Part shown: positions 18,560-25,746 of the stretch, in pieces
Layout: each line of letters starts with the position of its first letter
Position numbering within the stretch: the first letter of the stretch is position 1
DNA from: DASVRA01 sp036388855
Lineage (GTDB): Bacteria; Pseudomonadota; Alphaproteobacteria; Caulobacterales; Caulobacteraceae
NCBI GenBank assembly: GCA_036388855.1
Contig: DASVRA010000017.1
Location: 50,388-114,387 of the forward strand
Length of the DNA: 64,000 nucleotides
Direction: 5' to 3'
Notes under the pieces: generated by a model
Database searches by the model: none
What the model was told of the DNA's origin: nothing
What the model saw: only the letters and a program-made list of their open reading frames with translations
Translations under genes and position numbers: made by a program

Positions 18560-20028
18560 CCGCGCTGACCTCGTTGACCCTGAAGGAGGCGCGCGACGGC
18601 CTTGCCGCCCGCCGGTTCTCCTCCGAGGAGCTCACCCGCGCGCACGTGGAGGCGGTGGAGGCGGCGCGGCCGCTGAACGCCTTCGTGCTGGAGACGTCGG
18701 ACCACGCCCTAGCCATGGCGCGCGCCTCCGACCAGCGGCTGGCGAGCGGCGAGGGGGGGCCGCTGGAGGGCCTCCCGCTCGGGATCAAGGACCTGTTCTG
18801 CACCCACGGCTACCGCACCACCGCCGGCTCGCGCATCCTGGAGAACTTCGTCCCTCCCTACGAGAGCACCGTCACCGCCAACCTGTGGCGCGACGGGGCG
18901 GTGATGCTGGGCAAGCTGAACATGGACGAGTTCGCCATGGGCTCGTCCAACGAGACCTCGGCCTTTGGGCCGGTCACCAACCCCTGGCGCGCCCGCAACT
19001 CCAATCAACAGCTGACGCCGGGCGGCTCCTCGGGCGGTTCGGCGACCGCCGTGGCGGCCGACCTGTGCCTGGGCGCCACCGCCACCGACACCGGCGGCTC
19101 GATCCGCCAGCCCGCCGCCTTCACCGGCACGGTAGGGATGAAGCCCACCTACGGCCGCTGCTCGCGCTGGGGGGTGGTGGCCTTCGCTTCCTCGCTGGAT
19201 CAGGCCGGCCCCCTGGCCAAGACGGTGGAGGACGCCGCCATCCTGATGCGCTCGATGAGCGGACATGACCCGAAGGACTCCACCAGCTTGCCCGTGGATG
19301 TCCCTGATTTCCCAAGCTTCGTCGGCAAACCGGTGAAGGGGCTGAGGATCGGCGTCCCGAAGGAATACCGCGTCGACGGCATGCCCGAAGAGATCGACGC
19401 CCTCTGGCGCCAAGGCATCGAGTGGCTGACCGACGCCGGCTGCGAGATGGTCGACATCTCCCTGCCGCACACCAAATACGCGCTGCCAGCCTACTACATC
19501 ATCGCCCCCGCCGAGGCCTCCTCCAACCTCGCTCGCTACGACGGCATGCGCTTCGGCCTGCGCGTCGACGGCAAGACCCTCACCGACGTCTACGAGGAAA
19601 CCCGCGCCCACGGCTTCGGCGTCGAGGTCAAGCGCCGCCTGCTGATCGGCACCTACGTGCTCTCGGCCGGGTACTACGACGCGTACTACCTGAAGGCCCA
19701 GAAGGTCCGCCGCCGCATCGCCGACGATTTCGACCAGGCGTTCGAGCGGGTGGACGCCCTGCTCACCCCGACCGCCCCCTCCGCCGCCTTCGCGCTCGGC
19801 GACAAGGAGGGCGACCCGATCGCCATGTACCTGAACGACATCTTCACCGTGACGGTGAACCTCGCCGGCCTGCCGGCGATCAGCGTGCCCGCGGGACGTG
19901 ATGCGCAGGGGCTGCCGCTGGGCCTGCAGTTGATCGGGCGAGCGCTGGACGAGGGCACGCTGTTCTCGCTGGGGGCGGCGGTGGAGCAGGCGGCCGCCTT
20001 CCGCGCCAAACCTGAGCGGTGGTGGTAG
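18556..20028 (+). CDS. gatA: Asp-tRNA(Asn)/Glu-tRNA(Gln) amidotransferase subunit A
   Basis: 490 residues from the ATG overlapping the gatC stop. The amidase Ser-cisSer-Lys triad is present: Lys in LGIKDLFCTHGYRTTAGS, serines in the TPGGSSGGSATAVAADLCLG and TDTGGSIRQPAAFTG segments. It hydrolyses glutamine to supply ammonia to GatB. The gene is normally followed directly by gatB; here a repeat-flanked cassette of about 445 bases intervenes. Confidence 0.97.
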   Translation: MTALTSLTLKEARDGLAARRFSSEELTRAHVEAVEAARPLNAFVLETSDHALAMARASDQRLASGEGGPLEGLPLGIKDLFCTHGYRTTAGSRILENFVPPYESTVTANLWRDGAVMLGKLNMDEFAMGSSNETSAFGPVTNPWRARNSNQQLTPGGSSGGSATAVAADLCLGATATDTGGSIRQPAAFTGTVGMKPTYGRCSRWGVVAFASSLDQAGPLAKTVEDAAILMRSMSGHDPKDSTSLPVDVPDFPSFVGKPVKGLRIGVPKEYRVDGMPEEIDALWRQGIEWLTDAGCEMVDISLPHTKYALPAYYIIAPAEASSNLARYDGMRFGLRVDGKTLTDVYEETRAHGFGVEVKRRLLIGTYVLSAGYYDAYYLKAQKVRRRIADDFDQAFERVDALLTPTAPSAAFALGDKEGDPIAMYLNDIFTVTVNLAGLPAISVPAGRDAQGLPLGLQLIGRALDEGTLFSLGAAVEQAAAFRAKPERWW

Positions 20029-20031
20029 CTT

Positions 20032-20085
20032 ACTCCCTCCCCTTCATGGGGAGGGACGGCTGCGAAGCGGCCAGGGTGGGGAAGT
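20032..20085. repeat. Left inverted copy of REP-like element flanking the DUF559 gene
   Basis: The arms CCCTCCCC (20035-20042) and GGGGAGGG (20048-20055) form a perfect hairpin with a TTCAT loop. A second GC-rich palindrome around TGCGAAGC and a GGGTGGGG tail follow. The element begins 4 bases after the gatA stop, ends at the GTG start codon of the DUF559 gene, and matches the right copy in inverse orientation. Confidence 0.85.
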
Positions 20086-20464
20086 GCGAGCGGCGACAAA
20101 ACGTGCGCGTGAACTACGCAAGCAGATGACGCAGCAGGAGGTCCGGCTGTGGTTGGAGCTCAAGCGGCTGCACGCGCAGGGCATTCACTTCCGGCGGCAG
20201 ACCCCTTTTCGCGGGTATTACCTCGACTTCGTCTGTTTCGGCCGGCGGTTGGTCATTGAAGTTGACGGCGCTCATCACGCCGAGGATGTCCACGCTGAAC
20301 ATGATGCTGTCCGGGACGCAGTGCTCGTGTGTGAAGGATTTCACCTCCTCAGGTTCTGGAACCATGATGTGGACCGGGATCTGGATGGAGTGATGCTCAC
20401 CATTCAGTCGGCGCTGGCGGCGGACTCCCCCACCCGACCGCTTCGCGGTCTGCCCTCCCCATGA
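20084..20464 (+). CDS. DUF559 endonuclease-like protein, framed by palindromic repeats
   Basis: 126 residues from a GTG at the inner edge of the left repeat. Basic helix RAATKRARELRKQMTQQEV, then LWLELKRL...FRRQTPFRGYYLD, FGRRLVIEVDGAHHAED and LLRFWNHDV: the DUF559/Vsr-like PD-(D/E)XK fold, with LDF and IEVDG as the likely metal-binding residues. The last dozen residues (SPTRPLRGLPSP) are encoded by the right repeat and the TGA stop lies in that repeat's hairpin loop. It interrupts the gatA-gatB junction without disrupting either gene. Function is unknown; mobility or modification-related nuclease activity is inferred. Confidence 0.85.
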   Translation: MRAATKRARELRKQMTQQEVRLWLELKRLHAQGIHFRRQTPFRGYYLDFVCFGRRLVIEVDGAHHAEDVHAEHDAVRDAVLVCEGFHLLRFWNHDVDRDLDGVMLTIQSALAADSPTRPLRGLPSP

Positions 20465-20474
20465 AGGGGAGGGA
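20423..20474. repeat. Right inverted copy of REP-like element flanking the DUF559 gene
   Basis: CCCTCCCC (20453-20460), loop ATGAA, GGGGAGGG (20466-20473), preceded by GACCG-CTTCG-CGGTC (20436-20450) and CCCCCACCC. Read in reverse it aligns with the left element along nearly its whole length. It contains the DUF559 stop codon and ends 34 bases before gatB, where it could also act as a transcriptional stop or RNA-stability hairpin. Confidence 0.85.
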
Positions 20475-20508
20475 TGATTCCGGTGCGCACACTGGCTAAG
20501 AGAAACCC

Positions 20509-21963
20509 ATGTCGGAAGCGAACTACATCACTGGCCGCACCGGACCCTGGGAAATCGTGCTGGGCCTTGAGGTCCACGCCCAGGTCGCGTCCAAGTCCAA
20601 GCTGTTCTCCGGCGCCGCCGTCGGCTTCGGCGCGGGGCCCAACGAGCAGGTGTCGCTGGTGGACGCCGCCTTCCCCGGGATGCTGCCGGTGATCAACCGC
20701 TACTGCGTGGAGCAGGCGGTGCGGGCGGGGCTGGGGCTGAACGCCAGGATCAACACCTGGTCCAGGTTCGACCGGAAGAACTACTTCTATCCCGATCTGC
20801 CCGCCGGCTATCAGATCAGCCAGTACCAGCACCCGATCGTGGGCGAGGGCGAGGTCAGCGTCGAGCGTGACGACGGCTCTTCCTTCACCGTCGGCATAGA
20901 GCGGCTGCATCTGGAGCAGGACGCCGGCAAGTCGATCCACGACCTCGACCCCAACGCCACCTATGTCGACCTGAACCGCGCGGGCACGGCGCTGATGGAG
21001 ATCGTGTCGCGGCCGGACATGCGCTCGGCGCCCGACGCGGCGGCGTATGTGAAGAAGCTGCGCGCCATCCTGAAGACGCTAGGCGCCTGCGACGGCGACA
21101 TGGAGAAGGGCAACCTGCGGGCCGACGTGAACGTGTCGGTGCGGCGGCCGGGGGGAGAGCTCGGCACCCGTTGTGAGATCAAGAACGTAAACTCCTACCG
21201 CTTCATCCAGCAGGCGATCGAATACGAGGCCCGCCGGCAGGTCGAGATCCTCGAGGACGGCGGCGCAATCGTGCAGGAGACGCGGCTGTTCGACCCCGGA
21301 CGCGGCGAGACGCGGTCGATGCGGTCAAAGGAGGAGGCGCACGACTACCGCTACTTCCCCGACCCGGACCTGTTGCCGCTGGAGCTGGAGGAGGCCTGGA
21401 TCGAGGAGATCCGCGCCTCGCTGCCTGAGCTTCCGGACGCCAAGCGGGCGCGGTTTCAGCAGCAGTATGGGCTGTCGGCCTATGACGCCGGCGTGCTGAC
21501 TTCCGACGCGCGGGCCGAGTTCTACGAGGCCGCCGTGGCGGGCCGCGACCCCAAGCTGGTCTCCAACTGGGTGACCAACGACCTGTCGGCCAAACTCGCG
21601 AAAGATGACCAGGAGATCGACCAAAGTCCGATTTCCCCCGCCGAACTGAGTGAGCTCGTGCGGCTGATCGAAGAGGGGACGATCTCCTCCAAGATCGCCC
21701 GGGAGGTGTTCGAGCGCATGTGGGCCGGCGAGGGCTCGCCCGCCGAGATTGTCGAACGCCAAGGCTTGCGCCAGGTCAGCGACACCGGCGCCATCGAGGC
21801 TATCGTGGAGCGGCTGATCGCCGACAATCCCGACAAGGCCGCGGCGGTGAAGGCCAAGCCTCAGGCGGTCGGCTGGTTTGTGGGCCAGGTTATGAAGGAG
21901 ACCGGCGGCAAGGCCAACCCGGCGGCCGTCAACGCCATCCTCGCCACCCGCCTCACGGCCTAG
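20509..21963 (+). CDS. gatB: Asp-tRNA(Asn)/Glu-tRNA(Gln) amidotransferase subunit B
   Basis: 484 residues. Signatures: WEIVLGLEVHAQVASKSKLF, the GNLRADVNVSVRRPGG kinase-domain motif, and a C-terminal YqeY-like tail ending KANPAAVNAILATRL that contacts tRNA. GatB activates the mischarged tRNA with ATP and transfers ammonia from GatA. Its 3' end overlaps the convergent RcnB-like gene by 11 bases. Confidence 0.97.
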   Translation: MSEANYITGRTGPWEIVLGLEVHAQVASKSKLFSGAAVGFGAGPNEQVSLVDAAFPGMLPVINRYCVEQAVRAGLGLNARINTWSRFDRKNYFYPDLPAGYQISQYQHPIVGEGEVSVERDDGSSFTVGIERLHLEQDAGKSIHDLDPNATYVDLNRAGTALMEIVSRPDMRSAPDAAAYVKKLRAILKTLGACDGDMEKGNLRADVNVSVRRPGGELGTRCEIKNVNSYRFIQQAIEYEARRQVEILEDGGAIVQETRLFDPGRGETRSMRSKEEAHDYRYFPDPDLLPLELEEAWIEEIRASLPELPDAKRARFQQQYGLSAYDAGVLTSDARAEFYEAAVAGRDPKLVSNWVTNDLSAKLAKDDQEIDQSPISPAELSELVRLIEEGTISSKIAREVFERMWAGEGSPAEIVERQGLRQVSDTGAIEAIVERLIADNPDKAAAVKAKPQAVGWFVGQVMKETGGKANPAAVNAILATRLTA

Positions 21964-22435
21964 GCGGCGGCCCCACGGGCACGGTTTCAAAGATCAGGCC
22001 AGTGTCGCGGTTAGCCAGGAAGATGGTGTCGCCGACTTGATAGTAGGCGTAGCCCGGCGGCGGCCGCCGCAGGCGCTGGCGCTGGTAGTCCATGACCATC
22101 CGGCCCCGCGCGGCCGGCGGCAGGACGCGGCCTCGCCGTAGCCCATTCGCCTGTGGCGGCCCTCCGGGTTGCGGAGGTCCTAGGAAGCGTGGCTGCGGCG
22201 AACGCTCGCGCGACTCGCGGCGCGGACGCTCGCGCCGGCCGGCCCCGCCGCCGGCGCCGCCGCCGGCGTCGTCCAAGGCGGCGACGGTGTCGCCGGCCGC
22301 GTCTTCTTGCGCCGTGGTCGATTGCGCTTCGCTGCTGTCTTTCGCGGCGGCGGAGTCGGACGCGCCCTGAGGCTCGCCGGCTTGAACCGCCGGAGCGGCG
22401 GCCACGAGCGCCAGCGCTAGGCTAAAAGCTTTCAT
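21953..22435 (-). CDS. RcnB-like periplasmic protein, copy 1
   Basis: 160 residues from the ATG at 22435 (AGGA eight bases upstream), with a signal peptide MKAFSLALALVAAAPAVQA. A low-complexity, acidic then arginine/glycine-rich linker follows. The C-terminal ~55 residues (YQRQRLRRPPPGYAYYQVGD then TIFLANRDTGLIFETV) form the RcnB domain known from E. coli nickel/cobalt homeostasis. A metal role is inferred only by family; many alphaproteobacterial RcnB-like proteins are uncharacterised. A second paralogue lies just upstream. Confidence 0.75.
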   Translation of the reverse strand: MKAFSLALALVAAAPAVQAGEPQGASDSAAAKDSSEAQSTTAQEDAAGDTVAALDDAGGGAGGGAGRRERPRRESRERSPQPRFLGPPQPGGPPQANGLRRGRVLPPAARGRMVMDYQRQRLRRPPPGYAYYQVGDTIFLANRDTGLIFETVPVGPPPRP

Positions 22436-22456
22436 AAGGTTGGTCCTGACGTGCAA

Positions 22457-22521
22457 CGCGCCGCCTTTTCAGGGGCGGCGCGGATGAACCGAGGACGCCG
22501 CCCCGGCCGAAGCCGGGGCGG
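22457..22521. other. Two strong hairpins between the RcnB-like genes
   Basis: CGCGCCGCC/GGCGGCGCG (22457-22482, eight-base loop) and CCGCCCCGGC/GCCGGGGCGG (22498-22521, CGAA tetraloop) are perfect. Neither is followed by a T-run on the minus strand. They may end transcription of the upstream gene or stabilise the message of the downstream one. Confidence 0.5.
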
Positions 22522-22538
22522 ATCACTTGCCTCACGTC

Positions 22539-23015
22539 TCAGTAGTAGAAGACGTTCGGGACGACCTGGAACACGCGGCCGCGGGCGTTGACCAAGTAGA
22601 GGTCGTTGCCCACGCGCACCCAGCGGCGGCCGTAGCCGGCGGGACCGACGCGAAGGCCGAAACGCACCGGGTCGACGTAGTAGCTGGTGCTCAGGAAGAA
22701 GCCCGGCAGGCTCGTGCCGATCGCATAGCGGCGGTAGGCCCAGCCGCGCGGAGCCACCCAACGTGGCCCCCGCACCGCGGTGTAGGCCCGGCCGCCGTAG
22801 TAGTAGCGGCGGTCGTTGCGGCGCACCACGTTGCCGTTCTTGCGCACGACCACGTCGCCGTCGCGCTGGTACTCGCGCACCACGCGGTCGCCGTCGCGCT
22901 GGCGGGTGATCACGCGGGTGTCGCCCTGGCGGTCGGTGCGGACGGTGGTTTGAGCGGCGGCCACGTCGGCGGCCAGAAGACCCAGCGCCGCGGCTCCAAG
23001 AAGAAGCTTTTTCAT
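22539..23015 (-). CDS. RcnB-like periplasmic protein, copy 2
   Basis: 158 residues from the ATG at 23015, chosen because it opens a signal peptide (MKKLLLGAAALGLLAADVAA, cleavage near AAAQ) with GGAG 9 bases upstream. The middle is a repeat-like charged stretch (QRDGDRVVREYQRDGDVVVR). The C-terminus RRWVRVGNDLYLVNARGRVF, then QVV, is an RcnB domain. Paralogue of the gene at 21953. A GGAAC-N16-CATT sequence upstream (23078-23102) is close to an EcfG promoter. Confidence 0.8.
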   Translation of the reverse strand: MKKLLLGAAALGLLAADVAAAQTTVRTDRQGDTRVITRQRDGDRVVREYQRDGDVVVRKNGNVVRRNDRRYYYGGRAYTAVRGPRWVAPRGWAYRRYAIGTSLPGFFLSTSYYVDPVRFGLRVGPAGYGRRWVRVGNDLYLVNARGRVFQVVPNVFYY

Positions 23016-23077
23016 CTCACTCATCTCCATGTTTTCGTTGTGCCGGAGAAAGGCTTCCCCGGGTCGGCAAGGCTCCC

Positions 23078-23102
23078 AATGCAAGCCCGTCCGATGGGTT
23101 CC
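23078..23102 (-). promoter_or_regulatory. Near-consensus EcfG-type promoter upstream of RcnB-like copy 2
   Basis: GGAAC (23102-23098), 16 bases, CATT (23081-23078) on the minus strand. Spacing is right but the -10 differs from CGTT at one base. About 60 bases before the gene start. Confidence 0.35.
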
Positions 23103-23141
23103 ATTTAGGGGAGGTGACCTGAACTCGGTCTGAACAGTGCG

Positions 23142-23915
23142 TTAAACGGACGTGGGGGGTTGGAAGGGGCTCTGCTCACCTTTGGCCCAAGCGCGGAAGT
23201 CTATGGTGGCGGCTGACGCCGGAGCCGACGCCGGATCGACCAACTGGAGGATCAAGGGGGTTATGGCTTCCGGCGCCGGGAGGCTGTCGGCATCCTCACC
23301 AGGGAACGCCTGCGCCCGCATCTTGGTGCGCATGGGACCGGGGTTGACCACCGCCACCCGCACTGGGGTCTGCTCGACCTCGTCGGCGTAGGTGCGGGCC
23401 AGGGTCTCCAGCCCCGCCTTGCTGGCGGCGTAGGCGCCCCAGTATGCGCGGGGCGCGGCCGCCACACCGCTGCTCAGGAACACCGCGCGCCCGGCGTCGG
23501 ACTGGCGCAGCAACGGGTCCAGTGAGCGGATCAGCCGGTAGTTGGCGGTGAGGTTGACGGCGATCACCTGGTCCCAGGTCTTCGGCTCCAGGTGGGCGAC
23601 AGGAGTCACCACGCCCAAGGCGCCGGCCGCTCCGATCAGGATGTCCAACCTGCCCCAGCGTTCGTAGAGCGCCGCGCCCAAGCGGTCGATCGCCTCGCCG
23701 CTGCGCAGGTCGAGCGGAACCAGGGTGGCGCCTCCGCGTCCCAGCGCCTGCACTTCGTCGTCGAAGCTTTCGAGCGCGCCCTGCGTGCGGCCGAGCGCGA
23801 CCACGTGGGCGCCCGCGCCGGCCAGCGCCAGGGCGCAGGCGCGCCCTATGCCGCGGGTTGCGCCGGTGACCAGAGCGATGCGGCCCTGCAGGGAGGGGGA
23901 GGGAAGGGGCTCCAC
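23142..23915 (-). CDS. Short-chain dehydrogenase/reductase
   Basis: 257 residues. The Rossmann motif TGATRGIGRACALALAGAG is at the N-terminus, LIGAAGALG corresponds to the NNAG strand, and Ser-Tyr-Lys is seen as SSGVAAAPRAYWGAYAASKA (YxxxK). The fold and length match SDRs acting as NAD(P)-dependent oxidoreductases. Substrate cannot be predicted; the gene is monocistronic, facing away from the RcnB-like genes. Confidence 0.88.
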   Translation of the reverse strand: MEPLPSPSLQGRIALVTGATRGIGRACALALAGAGAHVVALGRTQGALESFDDEVQALGRGGATLVPLDLRSGEAIDRLGAALYERWGRLDILIGAAGALGVVTPVAHLEPKTWDQVIAVNLTANYRLIRSLDPLLRQSDAGRAVFLSSGVAAAPRAYWGAYAASKAGLETLARTYADEVEQTPVRVAVVNPGPMRTKMRAQAFPGEDADSLPAPEAITPLILQLVDPASAPASAATIDFRAWAKGEQSPFQPPTSV

Positions 23916-23962
23916 AGCCGCCCTTCTAGCGGCTGGGGCCGCGGCGTCACCTGCCAGAGGCG

Positions 23963-24208
23963 TCAGGCGCGCGAGGCGCGGCCTTCGTCCTCGCGGCCGC
24001 GCGAGCTGGTGCGCCCGCCGCCGTGGGAGGCTTCGCCCCCCTTGCGGCCGGCGGCGGCGGCGAGGTCGCGGTCCTGGGAGAAGGAGCGCTTCTCGTCGGG
24101 TACGCTGGCGCCGCCCTTGCGGGCGATCTCGCGCTGGCGGGAGGGGTCCATCGCGGCGAAGCCGCGCTTGGCCGGCTTGCGGCCGTTCGGTTGCATGTCC
24201 CTAGGCAT
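23963..24208 (-). CDS. KGG-motif general stress protein
   Basis: 81 residues from the ATG at 24208. KPAKRGFAAMDPSRQREIAR followed by KGGASVPDEKRSFSQD and AAAAGRKGGEAS contains the two KGG repeats of Con-10/YciG-like stress proteins. These are small, hydrophilic and probably disordered, and are often EcfG-dependent in alphaproteobacteria. It lies downstream of the small acidic gene and the 24512-24536 promoter, near phyR, which supports a stress role. Confidence 0.82.
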   Translation of the reverse strand: MPRDMQPNGRKPAKRGFAAMDPSRQREIARKGGASVPDEKRSFSQDRDLAAAAGRKGGEASHGGGRTSSRGREDEGRASRA

Positions 24209-24245
24209 CAGAGCATCTCCTGAAGTCTGCATCTTTGGGCCGCCC

Positions 24246-24419
24246 TCAGTCGGGCGGCGGCGTGAAGGAAGCGGCCCCGTCGTGAGGCCGCCAGTCGGAA
24301 GGGCTGCCCACGTCCGGCCCCGGCTCCACCTCGGAGGGCGAGCCCGCGGGGATTTCCACGTCCGGACCGGAGGGGAGGTCCGTCTCCGGAGTCTGTGGAT
24401 CGATGTCGGGTCCAGCCAA
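24246..24419 (-). CDS. Small acidic proline-rich protein, unknown
   Basis: 57 residues from a TTG at 24419. The protein is rich in P, D, G and S with repeated GPDV-x-x-P units (AGPDIDPQTPETDLPSGPDV, later GPDVGSPSDWRPHD). No family is recognised. It sits between an EcfG-like promoter and the KGG stress gene, reads in the same direction, and its frame has codon use compatible with coding. A non-coding interpretation remains possible. Confidence 0.5.
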   Translation of the reverse strand: MAGPDIDPQTPETDLPSGPDVEIPAGSPSEVEPGPDVGSPSDWRPHDGAASFTPPPD

Positions 24420-24511
24420 GGGTTCGCTCCATTCCAGCGTGGCCTTAACTCGGCATCCGGCGCGGTTGTTTCGCTGCTTCCGTGCTTTCGTCGAGAGAAG
24501 ATCAGAAGAGG

Positions 24512-24536
24512 AACGAGCGGGAATCCGAGTGGTTCA
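24512..24536 (-). promoter_or_regulatory. EcfG-like promoter upstream of small acidic and KGG genes
   Basis: TGAAC (24536-24532), 16 bases, CGTT (24515-24512) on the minus strand; only the first -35 base deviates. The opposite strand of the same DNA also reads GGAAC-N16-GGTT (24510-24534), so the site is nearly symmetric. Located between the kinase stop and the small acidic gene. Confidence 0.5.
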
Positions 24537-24550
24537 CTCGAAAAGCGCCG

Positions 24551-25606
24551 TCAGGCGGCCGCGCGCAGCGGCGCTTCCACCATCAGGCAGGCGGGGCGCA
24601 CCCCGATGGTCAGCTTGCCGCGGATTTGGCGCACATATCCCTCGATCAGCGAGCGCGAGATGCCGTCGCGGCCTTCGAAGGCGGAGGGTTCGTTCTCGAC
24701 GGTGACGCTCATCTCGACGCGCTCCGGGTCGTTGCCGTCGACGTGGAGCCTGCAGAGCAGAGGGGTGTCCGGCGGATGCCTGCGGAAGGCCTGCATCACC
24801 GCCTCGCTGGAGATCAGCACCAGTGGCGACGCCACGTCCAGCGACAGGGGCCGGTCGTCCACGTCGATGAGCAGCGACAGCCGCCGCCCGGCCGGCCCCA
24901 GCCGCGCGCGCAGCTGCTGTCCCAGCCCTTCGAACAGCTGGCGCGCGGAAACCGAGCCGTGCTCCTCGTCCTCCTGCATGAACCGCTGCGCCAGGCCCAT
25001 GGCGTCCAGGCGCACCAGGGCGTCGGTGAGCGCGTCCTTCACCTCCGGGCTCGCGCCACGCGAGGCCTGCAGGCTGAGCAGGGAGGCCACGATCTGGAGG
25101 TTGTTCTTGACCCGGTGGTGCACCTCGCGCAGCAGCATGGTCTGCTCGTCCAGCGCCTGGCGCAGCGCCTGGTCCCGCCGCTGCACCCGAACGGCCATCT
25201 CGTTCACCGCTTCGCCCAGCGCCCGGAACTCGCCCGGCGCCTCCTCGAGGTGGGTTGAGCGCAGCGCGTAGCGGCCGTGCGCGTAGGCGCGCGCCACCCG
25301 CTCGAAATAGAGCAGCCAGCGCAGGATCCAGGCCTCCGCGGCCACGGCGATGGCCAGGCACGCGGTCACGGTCAGGAGGACAGGAAGGGCCGCGACTCCG
25401 AACCACAGCACGCGCGCGGCGGCGTTTGCGGCGTCCGTCGCATGGAACACCGCGAGCACCGAAGCGAGGACGGCAAGCGGCAACAGCGCCACCGCGCTGA
25501 CCAGGAGCAGGCGCGCGCGCAAGCTGTTGCCGTCCAGCCGCGAGCGCAGCCGCCGGCGGAGCAGTTTGCGCCAGCGGCCGGAGGCCGATGTGGCGGGGCG
25601 CGACAA
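24551..25606 (-). CDS. HisKA_2-type sensor protein beside phyR (PhyK/PhyP-like), degenerate ATPase domain
   Basis: About 351 residues if started at the TTG at 25606 (GAAAGGA eight bases upstream). The ATG at 25654 would overlap the predicted transcription start. Two membrane helices (LLLVSAVALLPLAVLASVLA; GVAALPVLLTVTACLAIAVA), a HAMP-like linker, then the dimerisation helix LLREVHHRVKNNLQIVASLL with the phospho-His. The ATP-binding half is abnormal: the N-box reads ISSEAVMQAFRRHP without the usual Asn pair, and the G-box position reads VENEPSAFEG. Its place next to phyR suggests it sets PhyR phosphorylation, possibly as a phosphatase. Confidence 0.8.
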   Translation of the reverse strand: MSRPATSASGRWRKLLRRRLRSRLDGNSLRARLLLVSAVALLPLAVLASVLAVFHATDAANAAARVLWFGVAALPVLLTVTACLAIAVAAEAWILRWLLYFERVARAYAHGRYALRSTHLEEAPGEFRALGEAVNEMAVRVQRRDQALRQALDEQTMLLREVHHRVKNNLQIVASLLSLQASRGASPEVKDALTDALVRLDAMGLAQRFMQEDEEHGSVSARQLFEGLGQQLRARLGPAGRRLSLLIDVDDRPLSLDVASPLVLISSEAVMQAFRRHPPDTPLLCRLHVDGNDPERVEMSVTVENEPSAFEGRDGISRSLIEGYVRQIRGKLTIGVRPACLMVEAPLRAAA

Positions 25607-25660
25607 AAATTGTGTCCTTTCAGAGGCTAAAGCAACGCTATTGCATTTGTTCATTTGGCC

Positions 25661-25686
25661 AACGCGGCTCTGCTGGCGGGAGTTCC
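25661..25686 (-). promoter_or_regulatory. EcfG-type promoter of the phyR-linked kinase
   Basis: GGAAC (25686-25682), 17 bases, CGTT (25664-25661) on the minus strand. Transcription would start near 25654, at the annotated-looking ATG, which is why a downstream TTG is preferred as the start of the kinase. Confidence 0.65.
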
Positions 25687-25692
25687 ACGCCC

Positions 25693-25717
25693 GGAACCTT
25701 TGCCGGAAGCGGCCATT
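25693..25717 (+). promoter_or_regulatory. Near-consensus EcfG-type promoter of phyR
   Basis: GGAAC (25693-25697), 16 bases, CATT (25714-25717). One mismatch in the -10. It ends 30 bases before the phyR ATG and lies back-to-back with the kinase promoter. Confidence 0.4.
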
Positions 25718-25746
25718 GAACCGGCTCTGCAGGCGACGGACACCGG

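Noticed and set aside
24510..24534. Plus-strand EcfG-like GGAAC-N17-GTT facing the kinase 3' end
   Set aside because: Nothing is encoded downstream on that strand except antisense to the kinase; treated as the symmetric half of the minus-strand site.
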